DNA from: Ursus arctos | Lineage: Eukaryota; Chordata; Mammalia; Carnivora; Ursidae | Reading direction: 5' to 3' | DNA: 64,000 bases | Assembly (NCBI RefSeq): GCF_023065955.2 | Contig: NW_026622808.1 | Span: 38,948,475-39,012,474 of the forward strand | The notes under the pieces: generated by a model | Told to the model about the DNA's origin: nothing | The model's database searches: none | The model's input: only the letters and a program-made list of their open reading frames with translations | Part shown: positions 55,380 to 64,000 of the stretch, piece by piece | Layout of the letters: every line of letters begins with the position of its first letter | How positions within the stretch are numbered: position 1 is the stretch's first letter | Program-made: the position numbers and the translations under genes

Positions 55380-55960
55380 GTGGAACAGCTTTTGTTGAGC
55401 CGATATCAAACCACGTTTTCAGAGGGTGGGGAAATACCCCTTCCCAAATCCTGGCTCTTATTCCAATGGCTCAACAAAAAGCTTTTATGGGGGATTATTT
55501 CACTGGGCGACATGGCACGAAGAAAGCAGTCCGCTTGCAGTCTGAAGGTCAACAGTGCTGCTTTGTCTGAATTTGTGTCGTCTGCGGGGCCAAAGCTGAG
55601 TTGTGCCGCCTCCAGGGATCTCTGTGGCAATGTGCGTTCATTTAAAGACTCACACAGGATGAGGCTGCTGCGGGCAGCTGACCGACGCTACCCAGCAAAT
55701 TACACCTCCTGTCTTTCCTTTGGCCCTCTCATTAGATTTGTTTTTAGGTCAATGAAAATGTTATCAACACTCCTCCTTTGGAAAATGTTTGTGGTTGCAG
55801 CTGAGCGCGCCTGTTACAACTGCTGACAAAGGATTCCAAAATCATAGGGCACAAAGTCAAATGAACCCCCTTAGCAAAAACTCCTCTTGCTTTTTTCCAC
55901 TCCACGGGGGCTGTGTTCATGGGGCTGCTTCATTAGAATCCCTGCTTTCACTCCCACTCG
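55380..55960. promoter_or_regulatory. Candidate conserved regulatory block (unproven)
   Basis: Non-repetitive sequence with mixed composition. Motifs include a RUNX-type TGTGGTT (55790-55796) and GATAA on the minus strand (55761-55765) 25 bases away, plus homeobox-like AAATTA (55698-55703). A GTG-started 188-codon frame on the plus strand (55260-55826) spans it; its first true ATG in the lower half is at 55512. No coding family is recognised. Confidence 0.25.
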
Positions 55961-56021
55961 TGTAAAGGGTTTTGTTTTATTTTTCTAATGAATCACATCT
56001 GGTGTATTTCAAAAAGGCATC

Positions 56022-56389
56022 TGTTATGGACTGAATATTTGTGTCCCCCTAACATGCATACAGTCGAAGCCTTAACCCCCATTGTAGTGGTAATTTGGAG
56101 GTGGCCCTTTGGAAGGCAATTAGGTTTGGATGAAGTCATGAGGATGGGGCCCCCAGGATGAGATTAATGCCCTTACAAGCGCTCCTGTCTCTCTTCCAGA
56201 CATCTGAGGACACAGAGAGAAGGTGAGATGGTGGTTATTTGCAAGCCAGTCAGAGAGGTCTCACCAGGGACCAAATGTTCCGGCATCCTGATCTTGAATT
56301 TCCCAGTCTCCAGGACTGTAAGAGGTAAATTTCTGTTGTTTAAGGCACTCAGACTAAGGTATTTTGTTATAGCAGCCTGAACTAAGACA
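56022..56389 (+). mobile_element. MLT1-type MaLR solo LTR, essentially complete
   Basis: Starts tgttatggactgaatatttg and ends ...agcagcctgaactaagaca, with the usual middle ('ggtaatttggaggtggccct', 'gcatcctgatcttgaatttc', 'ggtaaatttctgttgtttaa'). Five-base flanks GCATC (56017-56021) and GTATC (56390-56394) fit a diverged target-site duplication. It is a regulatory LTR only, with no viral genes. Confidence 0.88.
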
Positions 56390-56638
56390 GTATCCTAATT
56401 AAAGAACAATCTTCTGTTTGCCATAATGAGAAATGGAAAAGCATGCTTCAGTGTCCTTGACTGCTGATGTCTTCTTCCACCATCCAAGGAGTGGAGAGAA
56501 GGACTTGAAGCAGGGTGGTCACATGAGCAAACTTAAGAGGCTGGTCTCCCATTATTAACCAACATCTAATGTATTTACCTTCTAATCATCTACCTGAAAA
56601 ACCCATGGTACCCAAAACATCACGGATCTGGGGAACTG
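56390..56638. other. Unassigned sequence
   Basis: Nothing recognised. Confidence 0.5.
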
Positions 56639-56639
56639 G

Positions 56640-56765
56640 GTCACTGGAAAGGATGTAATTTGACTGCTTTACTTTACAGATGTGGAAACTGATGCCCAGA
56701 GACATGAAGCAACAGGTACAAGGTCAGATAGCTACCCAATGACAGAAGTCAAAATAAAACCCTAG
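56640..56765 (-). mobile_element. MIR SINE fragment
   Basis: 'ttacagatgtggaaactgat gcccagagacatgaagcaac' is the reverse MIR core. Confidence 0.75.
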
Positions 56766-56839
56766 TCTTCTAATCCATGCTGAGAAACACCTATCCCAGA
56801 TGAGGCAGTAAAGATAGAAAGTTCTACACTTGTTCCTCA

Positions 56840-57470
56840 AACCCATCTGCTCCACAGCCAGCTAAGTCTTACATCGAACCTTGGCTTCCTCTGAGACATT
56901 CTCCACTCAGCAACGGGAAGAATCTTCTTGAAACACACACCATGCCATTGTTTAAACCGCCCCCGGCCCCTGCTAGTGACTCCTTACTGTTCTTAGGATA
57001 ACAATCTAAGTCTTGAACATGTTCTTTGAGGCTCTGCATGGTCTGGTTTCTGCCAATTGCTCTAATCTTACCATCTACCACCTCCCAGACACATTTGCCT
57101 TTAAAGTGGCATGCTCCACCCTACCACAGGACCTTTGCACATGCTGTTTCCAGGCTGCAACTCTCACTCTCACCTTTAATCTAGTTAACCCTCTCCCTTC
57201 TTTCAGATCTCACTTCCTCAGAGAAGCCTTTCTTGACCTTTCATGACTATGTCAAGGTCCTTGATTAAATGCCCTCACAGCAACATGCCTCTCTCACGTT
57301 CAAAGCTTTTATTTCCACTTGTTATTATATTCTTGTTATTGTAATTAATTTATGTCTGCCTCCTCGACTAGGCCGTAAATTACCAGAAACTGGCCTCTCT
57401 TGTCACCATTTTATCTTCTATCAACACAGTGTGAGCATAGCGATGCTCAGTCAATATGAATATGAATAAA
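56840..57470 (+). mobile_element. L2 LINE 3' region, about 630 bases
   Basis: 'aggacctttgcacatgctgt ttccaggctgcaact', 'tcagatctcacttcctcaga gaagcctttcttgacctttc' and 'ctgcctcctcgactaggccg taaatt' follow the L2 3' order. Frames are broken. Confidence 0.88.
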
Positions 57471-57480
57471 AGAATTAATG

Positions 57481-57670
57481 GGGGCGCCTGGGTGGCTCCG
57501 TCGTTAAGCGTCTGCCTTTGGCTCAGGTCATGATCCCAGGGTTCTGGGATCAAGCCCCGCATCAGGCTCCCTGCTCAGCAGGAAGCCTGCTTCTCCCTTT
57601 CCCACTCGGCCTGCTTGTGTTCCCTCTCTCGCTGTCTCTCTCTCTGTCAAGTAAATAAAATCTTTTAAAA
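57481..57670 (+). mobile_element. Carnivore tRNA-Lys SINE (arctoid subtype)
   Basis: Head ggggcgcctgggtggctccg and tail aagtaaataaaatcttttaa. Duplication gaattaatg at 57472-57480 and 57675-57683. Confidence 0.94.
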
Positions 57671-57689
57671 AAATGAATTAATGAGAAAA

Positions 57690-59685
57690 AGAATTAAAAA
57701 ATACACATAAGGTCCTCGAGGATTTAGAGTCTAGAAATGTCCTCTGAGTCACTTGTACCTTGGGAAGCTATTCAATGCTCAATGCTGCTTCCCATCGATC
57801 TTTCTAGGAGAGAGGGAAATGACTGGATAGATACCCTTTTCTCAGAAGCAAGCTTTCTTCTTCAAGACCACATCAAATAAAATATAGGAACATTTCAATG
57901 TCTACTCAATCAAATGTCACTCTTCTGCTAACAACATGAGACCTTCCATCAAATGGAAATTCCTAAACTGAGCAAAACCTCTGGGGTCCCAATGGCAATT
58001 TTGTTCCTTACTATAGTTTCTCAAGACCCCATCAATCAAGTCCTTCGTTATATAACACACAGAGATAACCCTCCCTTCATACCATCCCTGTTTTCAGACA
58101 CATTCTTCGTGACCACCGCCAGCAGCAGGCTCATTTCTCATTTCAGACACTCCTCCACTTTCCCGCGGGGACAACAAGCACATGGCCTATCTTCTGCAAT
58201 CTGACAATTTAAATTAAATCTCAGTCTCAGTGGCCGGTTGTATTACGGAGGGAGGCCCTCATCGAGGAACACAGCGGAACTTAAAGCAGGCACGTGTCAG
58301 AGAACACAGATGGTGTGGCGCTTCAGACGCAAAAGCATAAGCAAAACCCCTTTTCCCTGTGAAGGCAAAACAACATGAAACGCTGACTTTAAAGGAAGAC
58401 AATTTACAATTTTTTAAAGGTAAATATGTTTCAGCTAAACGTAACATTCAAATTTGTGAAAACCAAACCATGTTAAGGTGTTTTCTCTCTTCTCTCTCCT
58501 CTAGGAATTTCGTCAATTCCCGCGGCTCTAACATCTGGACAGTGGCTGAGGTGCCATCCGCGAGAATGGATACATTGTTCAAAGGGCAGTCATCTCTGTC
58601 AACTCTAGGTGGGTCTTCTGTCATTTGGGTTATTTGCAAATAAAAATAAGCGTGTCTTTCTTTTAAATTACTAACATGATTAAACTGAGTAGATCATCAC
58701 GTCCATTTGTGGGGGGGGGGGTCCATTTAGTACCTCTTATTCAGTTACCCACTGTCTTATAATCAACAAAAACCATTTTAAACCACAACCTATTCACCTT
58801 CTCCAAGTAAGATAAGCCAAACACAAGGTAAGGGGAAGCTAAGGGTGGGGGGTCGGCATGGCAGGTACCCTGCAGCACTTTCCCAGGTGGGGCTCCTCCA
58901 CTCACCCCAGAGGGCGAGGGGGGTGGAATTCCACCCAGGTCCAGCTGGAAGAACCTGGCACACTTCTAGTTCCTACAAAATTGGGTCTCTCCAAAGCGGC
59001 TCCCTTATTTTCTCCGCAGGACTGAGAATGCTCAGGAATGCAAGGCACGCTCATATTTCAATGCAATTCCTAGAACGCATTCCAGGGAGAGATATGAATC
59101 ATGTACTGGCACTCCGCTGTTGTTAAATGTCCTAGAATACACTCCTTCCCATTAACTTGGATCAACCAGAGATGAGCTTAGTGACAACGCCTTACAAGTT
59201 CCTCTCTTTCCATGACCTCATGGTGGGCACAAGGAGCAGCGCTCTGTGCTCAGTAAATGCCAGTCAAATGGAAAGGAATTGAGACTTCAAAGGGGAATGT
59301 TTTTCATTTTAACGGAAAATTTCCGTTCTGACCATTATCCTGAGAGAGTTAGACATGGGAGCGCGGGCATTCACGATTCCCTATCTGCAGAAATCATGTG
59401 TACGTTCCATATTGCTTATGTCCTCTTATCTTCAGGCTGATTTCTCTCATTAGCTCATAAAGCCCTGGCTCTACGTTCCCTTATCTTGCTTTGTATACCA
59501 CAAGGTCTCTTCAGGTAGGTTGGCCTTGGTTTTTCCTCTTGTTTTCTCACTTTTCTTCAAGATGAGAGTATGCAAAAATGTGTACAGAGGAAGACAGACA
59601 TTCTTCAAATGTTGCCAAGATAAATCCAAGTCATGTTTACGGTAACCTCGCAAGGACAGCGTGAAACATGAACAATGAAGTGGCC
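57690..59685. other. Unassigned, mostly single-copy sequence
   Basis: About 2 kb without a supported gene. An 11-base G run (58711-58721) is bracketed by gtccattt on both sides. Confidence 0.45.
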
Positions 59686-59689
59686 GCTC

Positions 59690-60420
59690 ATTCAGTTATC
59701 CCGTGAATGTGAACTGGACACACTTGGTGCCAGACACCATTCCAGATGTTAGGAATAAGGCAGAAAATGAAAGAAAAGTTATATCCCAGTGAGAAGATAC
59801 TAACAAATAAAAAAAAATCATGTGGCAATACAATGAAGAAAAAAATAAAGTTAGGTGGGAAGAGTAGGGAGTGCTTGGGAGGGTGGGGTGGGGAATGGGG
59901 GACAGAAAAAGCCCGTCTAAGGACCTCTGAGCAGATACCTGAAGGACGATGAGGAAGTATGTCACATGGGAATAAAAAAGAGCTTTCCATAGAGAGAATC
60001 GGCTTTGCCAAGGCCCTGGGGTGTGAGTGGAGAAGAAAAAGAGGGCCAGGGTGTGGAGAGCACAGGGGAAGGGAGAGTGGTAGGTGATGGGGTGCAGGAG
60101 AAGCCTCATGACCTGATCGTGCTCGGCCTCAAGGGCCACTAGGAAGATGCAGTGATGCCCCTGAGTCAGGAGGGAGACATGAGCGAGACAGTGTGTAACT
60201 TAGGCTTAAAAGAAACTCTCTAGCTGCTGTGTTGAGAGTGGACAACAGAGGGTCAAGGGCAGAAGCAAGGAGACCTGGTGGGAGGTTTCTGGAATCATCC
60301 AGCCACTACGGATATGAACGGAGCCTGATAAAAGTGGTCCAACTGGACATGATAATGGTGTGGTTCTGGCTCCACGATGAGGCAGAGCTCGCGGTGGTGT
60401 TATCAGCCAGTCACCCATTG
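59690..60420 (-). mobile_element. L2 LINE 3' region, about 730 bases
   Basis: Plus strand carries 'cttggtgccagacaccattcc', 'cttgccaaggccctggggtg', 'gctgctgtgttgagagtgga caacagagg' and 'caaggagacctggtgggagg', the reverse-complement L2 order. The apparent frames across it are fragments. Confidence 0.82.
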
Positions 60421-60650
60421 TTCGTGACTGCTTAGCTCTGAGTCAAGCTTTGTAGAATGCAATCAACAGCTGAGACATTTCGTTAAATACTTCTATTAAT
60501 TATTATTTACAAATAATAATTCATTTAAAATCAAACTTGTTCCCCCCAAAAGGGCCTTTGTTTTAAGCAACACATAAACAGTATCCGTATTTCTGCCTTC
60601 CTGGTATCATTTATCTTTTATGAGAATTACCAAATTTACATTTGAAAAAA
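60421..60650. other. Unassigned spacer
   Basis: Nothing recognised. Confidence 0.5.
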
Positions 60651-60651
60651 A

Positions 60652-60780
60652 TTCATTCAACAAATCTTTCTGAGGGTTGGATATATACATACCAGGTACT
60701 TTCTTGGGCACCAGAATGACAGTAGTGCCTAAAACAGACAATATCTCTGTCTGTGTCTCGTCCCATGCTCCTGGATTATT
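60652..60780 (-). mobile_element. L2 3' end fragment
   Basis: 'ttcattcaacaaatctttct gagg...ataccaggtactttcttggg' is the reverse of the L2 terminal region. Confidence 0.7.
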
Positions 60781-60799
60781 TTACAACTTCAGCAGTAAC

Positions 60800-60985
60800 G
60801 AAGTGCTCACTTGTGCCAAAGCCCTGCTGTATGATCTTACTGAGCCCTTAGAACAACTCAATTACCATCTGCATTTTCTAGCCAAGGAAAGTAACACAGA
60901 GAGGTTGAATATGCTGCCCAAGGTCACACAGCTAGGAAGTGGTGAGGCCAGAATTCAAAACACCAAAACCAGAACTCTTAGCTTC
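60800..60985 (-). mobile_element. MIR SINE
   Basis: 'agaggttgaatatgctgccc aaggtcacacagctaggaag tgg' is the reverse MIR core. Confidence 0.85.
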
Positions 60986-60989
60986 TGCA

Positions 60990-61168
60990 TGTTCCTGGAT
61001 TTCAGGTACAATCCAGAACATGAGTCCCAAGAGACTTTTACTCTTCCTTGGTCATCTCAAGCAGGGCACTTGACTTCCTGTCTCAGCTTCAATTTTCATA
61101 TCTACAAAATGAAATGTATTCAACTAAATAATCTCTAAGGTCCCTTCCGGGTCTAAAACTTCCAGAGA
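60990..61168 (+). mobile_element. MIR/MIR3-like SINE
   Basis: 'gggcacttgacttcctgtct cagcttcaattttcatatct acaaaatga' with 'taaggtcccttccgggtct' at the end. Confidence 0.7.
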
Positions 61169-62678
61169 TCTTGCTCTGAAACCCAGTGCTCTCAGACCTA
61201 AATACCTTAACTCTAAGAAGAACACAAAGGAAAGCCCACCCGCCATACAGTATAATTTCTCAAGTCTGGCTTTTGCATAAAATGAGGTGAAGCATTTCCC
61301 CAGATGAACCTTCGCGTTGACCAGCTAAAAGAAAGTAAATCAGTTTCAAGGATCCTCTAAGGGAGAAAAATGTTAGTAGCAGTGGAATTTATAGCAAAAT
61401 TTCTTTCTTTCAAAACCAACCAACAATCTGGAATTACTCCCTTATAGGAAGGAGAAAACCAATCCCAGGTACAGCTAAGATGTGTCTTCCCTGGGCTTGG
61501 TTAACTTGTAACAAAATCAAGAGCAATCCCCCTTGTCTGTTGACAAAAAGTCTTAAGTCTTCGTTCCTGCAGTGTCCTTGTGCCTGACACAGGGTAAAGT
61601 TCCATAAATGCCAGTTGACTGAATTAGTCATCAATGATTTAATGAATGCACTAAAGAATGAACAGATAAACTCATTAACTCTACAGTGACAAATATTTCC
61701 TTGATAGAATTTATATAGATCTGGCCAGCAAATCAATCACCTTCCTCCGCCAAACAAAGGTGAAGAAAATAGCTTAGATGTACTGATTTTAGTCTTCAGT
61801 AGAAGACTCCAATTTTGTAAATTGGCATTGTGAGGTGTGTGGGGAGTAAAAGAAATCTCATTTATAGAACTATAAGAGGAAAAATCAGTCTGCGCAGGGA
61901 AAAAAACACAATAAACACCTTCAGTTCCCTGCATGACTTCTAAGGAGCTAACTCCAAGCTGGCATTTTGATGACTGAAGATAAGCCCATGGTTCAGTTTC
62001 AAATGCTTCACCATCAATACTAACCTTGAGAGTTGTTTGCAGAGAAACTACTTGCTCATATGGAGTCAACGCTCCCCATAAAATTATCTACACCCAGCAG
62101 TGTCAAACAAGATAGCAGGGTGGAGGAAGACACACAAAGCATGAGATTTCTCCTGGACCCTTGATTCTTCTGGTATTTTTCAGAAGTTACCCAAGAACGT
62201 AAGTATTAATCAGATGATATAAAAAGTTTATGCACAGTCAACATCAAGGGAACAAGTCAACATACCACCTTTTCTTCACAGAAAATGAGCAACAGACACA
62301 ACTGAGAAAATAAGAAGGAAGAAAAACAGTTTCTGCTATTAAAACCTGGAATATATAACCAGATCAAAGAGGAAGCCTGATGCAATTATGAAGTCATTTG
62401 GGGAAAAACTCAATTAGCTGGGAACGGAAGCCCGGATGGAACTTCCTAACCAAGACTATTTACATAATTTTTAGGTGGACAGAGACCTAGGTTATATCTT
62501 AGGGGAAAAAAATCATAAGCAAAAGTATTTATGAACAATTATTTTCTAGTGACTTTTTACCACAAATAAACTCGGTCAAAATAGAGCTACTGATTAACTG
62601 AAAAATTTTAAAGGCAGTTGAGATGTAAACTTTGTCAACATCACAAATTTACTCTTTGAATTCAGAACTACAGTTTCC
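61169..62678. other. Mostly unassigned; L2/MIR end at 61570-61650
   Basis: 'ccttgtgcctgacacagggt aaagttccataaatgcc' is a short L2 3' end on the plus strand. The rest is not recognised. Confidence 0.45.
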
Positions 62679-62784
62679 CTTCCCCTTCTCCCTCCCTTCC
62701 TTCCTTTTCTTCCTCCTTTCCATCTTTCCTTCTTTCTTTTCTTTCCTTCCTTCCTCTTTTCCTTCCTTCCTTTTCTTTCTTTTT
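62679..62784. repeat. (TTCC/TTTC)n pyrimidine tract
   Basis: About 105 bases of C/T-only sequence dominated by CCTT and CTTT units. Confidence 0.95.
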
Positions 62785-63195
62785 AACCGTGGGTGACTCA
62801 GAAGGAATATGCTTCTGGATATATAAACTTAGAAGTTGCACATACTTTTACCTAAATCATGCACACATCATGGAGACAAAAGAACTTTCCTTCTCCAATT
62901 CTCATAGCCCGTTCAGATCTGCATTTGATAACAGTATGGTTTTTATCTATTTGCTTTTCTTTGGTGTCCATGGATGGAATCTGAACCACAAAAACAGTAA
63001 TTTAACCTTATTCATACTAACATTAAAATAGCAAGTGTCCACAGGCACTTTTTTGTATTTACCTCACTGCTTGCTCTGGAGTATGAGATGGTCTTTGTAA
63101 CTGGAAAATACTGGACATCAAAAGTGCCCCTCCATGGAGAATCATGTTAAAATCACAGAGAATCATATTAAAGTAAACTAGGATCCATTTACTTT
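62785..63195. other. Unassigned sequence
   Basis: Possibly the diverged upstream part of the next L1 (aactggaaaatactggacatc), not certain. 'agaatcat(g/a)ttaaa' is repeated at 63139 and 63161. Confidence 0.4.
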
Positions 63196-63199
63196 ATGC

Positions 63200-63805
63200 A
63201 ATAATAAGCAGCATTTAAAAAAATAAGACCTATCCTTCACTGAGTGAATGGATAAACCGTGGTACATCCATACAATGAAATATAATTGCAGTGATAAAAA
63301 AGAAGTGAGTTCTCAAGCCGCAAAAAAGACACGGAGGAAACTAAAATTCTTATTACTAAGTGAAAGAAGCCAGTCTGAAAAGGCTACATGCTGTATGTAT
63401 GACATTCTGGAAAAGGCAAAGCTACGGAGACAGTAAAAAGATCCTTGGTTGCCAGGGGTTGGGGGAGGGAGGGATGAACAGGCAGAGCACAGAGGATTTT
63501 CAGGGCAGTGGCACTGTTCTGTAAGATGCTATCACGGTGGGTATCTGGCATCACACATTTGTCAAAAGCTACAGAATGTACAACATCCAGTGAAGTCTAA
63601 TGTAAACTATGGACTTTGGGTAATAATCATGTGTCAGTGTAGGTTCATTGATTAAAACAACGGTACCACTCTGGTGGAAGATGATGATGGGGGAGAGGAC
63701 TCTGCCCGTGTAGGGTGGGAGGGTGTATGGAAACTCTCTGCACTGTCTGCTCAATTTTGCTATGAAACTAAAACTGCTCTAAACAATAAAGACTATTAAA
63801 AAGGA
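63200..63805 (+). mobile_element. L1M 3' end (ORF2 tail plus 3' UTR)
   Basis: 'tgagtgaatggataaaccgt ggtacatccatacaatgaaa', 'aagtgaaagaagccagtctg', 'ggttgccaggggttggggga gggagggatgaacagg' and 'caattttgctatgaaactaa aactgctctaaa' are in sense L1 order, ending in an A-rich tail. Frames are broken. Confidence 0.92.
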
Positions 63806-64000
63806 AAAAAAAAACCCACAAATTGCAAAATAAAACAAAAAATGGCAACACTTATGTCTGTAAAAAGCTGCCACAAGCTAATTTTTATATCTCTATCTAT
63901 ATGTCTAACTAGGTCTAAATACCTGGAAGGAGACTAAACTGATAACCAAGATTATACCTGAGGAGACACATGAAACCAGGGCATCATCAGGGGACTGTTA
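63806..64000. other. Unassigned right edge
   Basis: A-rich start after the L1 tail; nothing else recognised. Confidence 0.5.

Noticed and set aside
55260..55826. 188-codon plus-strand frame
   Set aside because: It begins with GTG and has no recognisable domain; a non-coding conserved block is a more likely reason for interest.
59688..60139. 107- and 147-codon hydrophobic frames on the minus strand
   Set aside because: They translate the sense strand of an L2 remnant in two different frames, with no intact reverse transcriptase motif.
60677..61138. 153-codon plus-strand frame
   Set aside because: It runs across an L2 end and two MIR elements.
1..64000. CRISPR arrays, prokaryotic operons, insertion sequences, riboswitches or phage-like systems
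   Set aside because: The sequence is mammalian nuclear DNA with SINE/LINE/LTR repeats; no such structure was seen.

Overview
The window is nuclear DNA from a mammal, almost certainly an arctoid carnivore (bear, seal or mustelid type). The clearest marker is about 20 tRNA-Lys-derived carnivore SINEs. Their heads read like GGGGCGCCTGGGTGGCTCAG and their A-rich ends carry AAATAAATAAAATCTT. Several are the 'gacagccagcgagagaggg / aagcagggggagtgggagag' subtype typical of bears, seals and mustelids. The dog-type SINEC_Cf head is not seen. A 5'-truncated carnivore L1, and older mammalian MIR, L2, L1M, hAT-Charlie and MaLR copies, fill much of the rest.

Only one protein-coding exon is recognisable. 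On the minus strand, 982 to 887 encodes 32 codons starting MVAKDYPFYLTVKRANCSLE, which I recognise as the first coding exon of the main isoform of ARHGEF3 (XPLN, a Rho guanine-nucleotide exchange factor). It has a near-perfect Kozak start, a GT donor directly after codon 32, and a CpG-rich, GC-box-rich promoter island reaching to about 1445. Transcription runs toward lower coordinates, so 1-886 is the start of the next intron and the remaining exons lie off the left edge. The roughly 62 kb above 1450 is upstream of this promoter. In human, ARHGEF3 has longer isoforms starting far upstream, so this stretch is probably their intron; that is inference.

Layout: 0-6 kb, exon, promoter, two SINEs and mostly unassigned sequence; 6-16 kb, a MER20-like element, a short L1 and a dense MIR cluster (11.2-14.4 kb); 16-26 kb, MIRs, an inverted SINE pair, an LTR-like repeat, L1 ORF2 and L2 fragments, and a SINE inside an hAT element; 27-34 kb, several L1M 3' ends, a nested L1/MER5A/SINE array and a tRNA-Ile-like pseudogene; 38.06-39.60 kb, a processed SUMO1 pseudogene with a 16-bp target-site duplication, interrupted by two later SINEs; 41 kb, an LTR with a SINE inside; 44-50 kb, MIRs and a long L2; 51 kb, two tandem SINEs, the second young with a perfect 15-bp duplication; 55.4-56.0 kb, non-repetitive sequence with regulatory-looking motifs; 56.0-61.2 kb, a MaLR solo LTR, L2s and MIRs; 63.2-63.8 kb, an L1M 3' end.

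I found no undescribed multi-gene system. The items most worth a second look are the SUMO1 retrocopy with its insertion order, the palindromic ARHGEF3 start site, the inverted SINE pair, the tRNA-Ile-like relic and two motif-rich non-repeat blocks that could be enhancers. Repeat subfamily names are from memory of consensus sequences and need a RepeatMasker run; boundaries of old repeats are good to roughly 10-40 bases.
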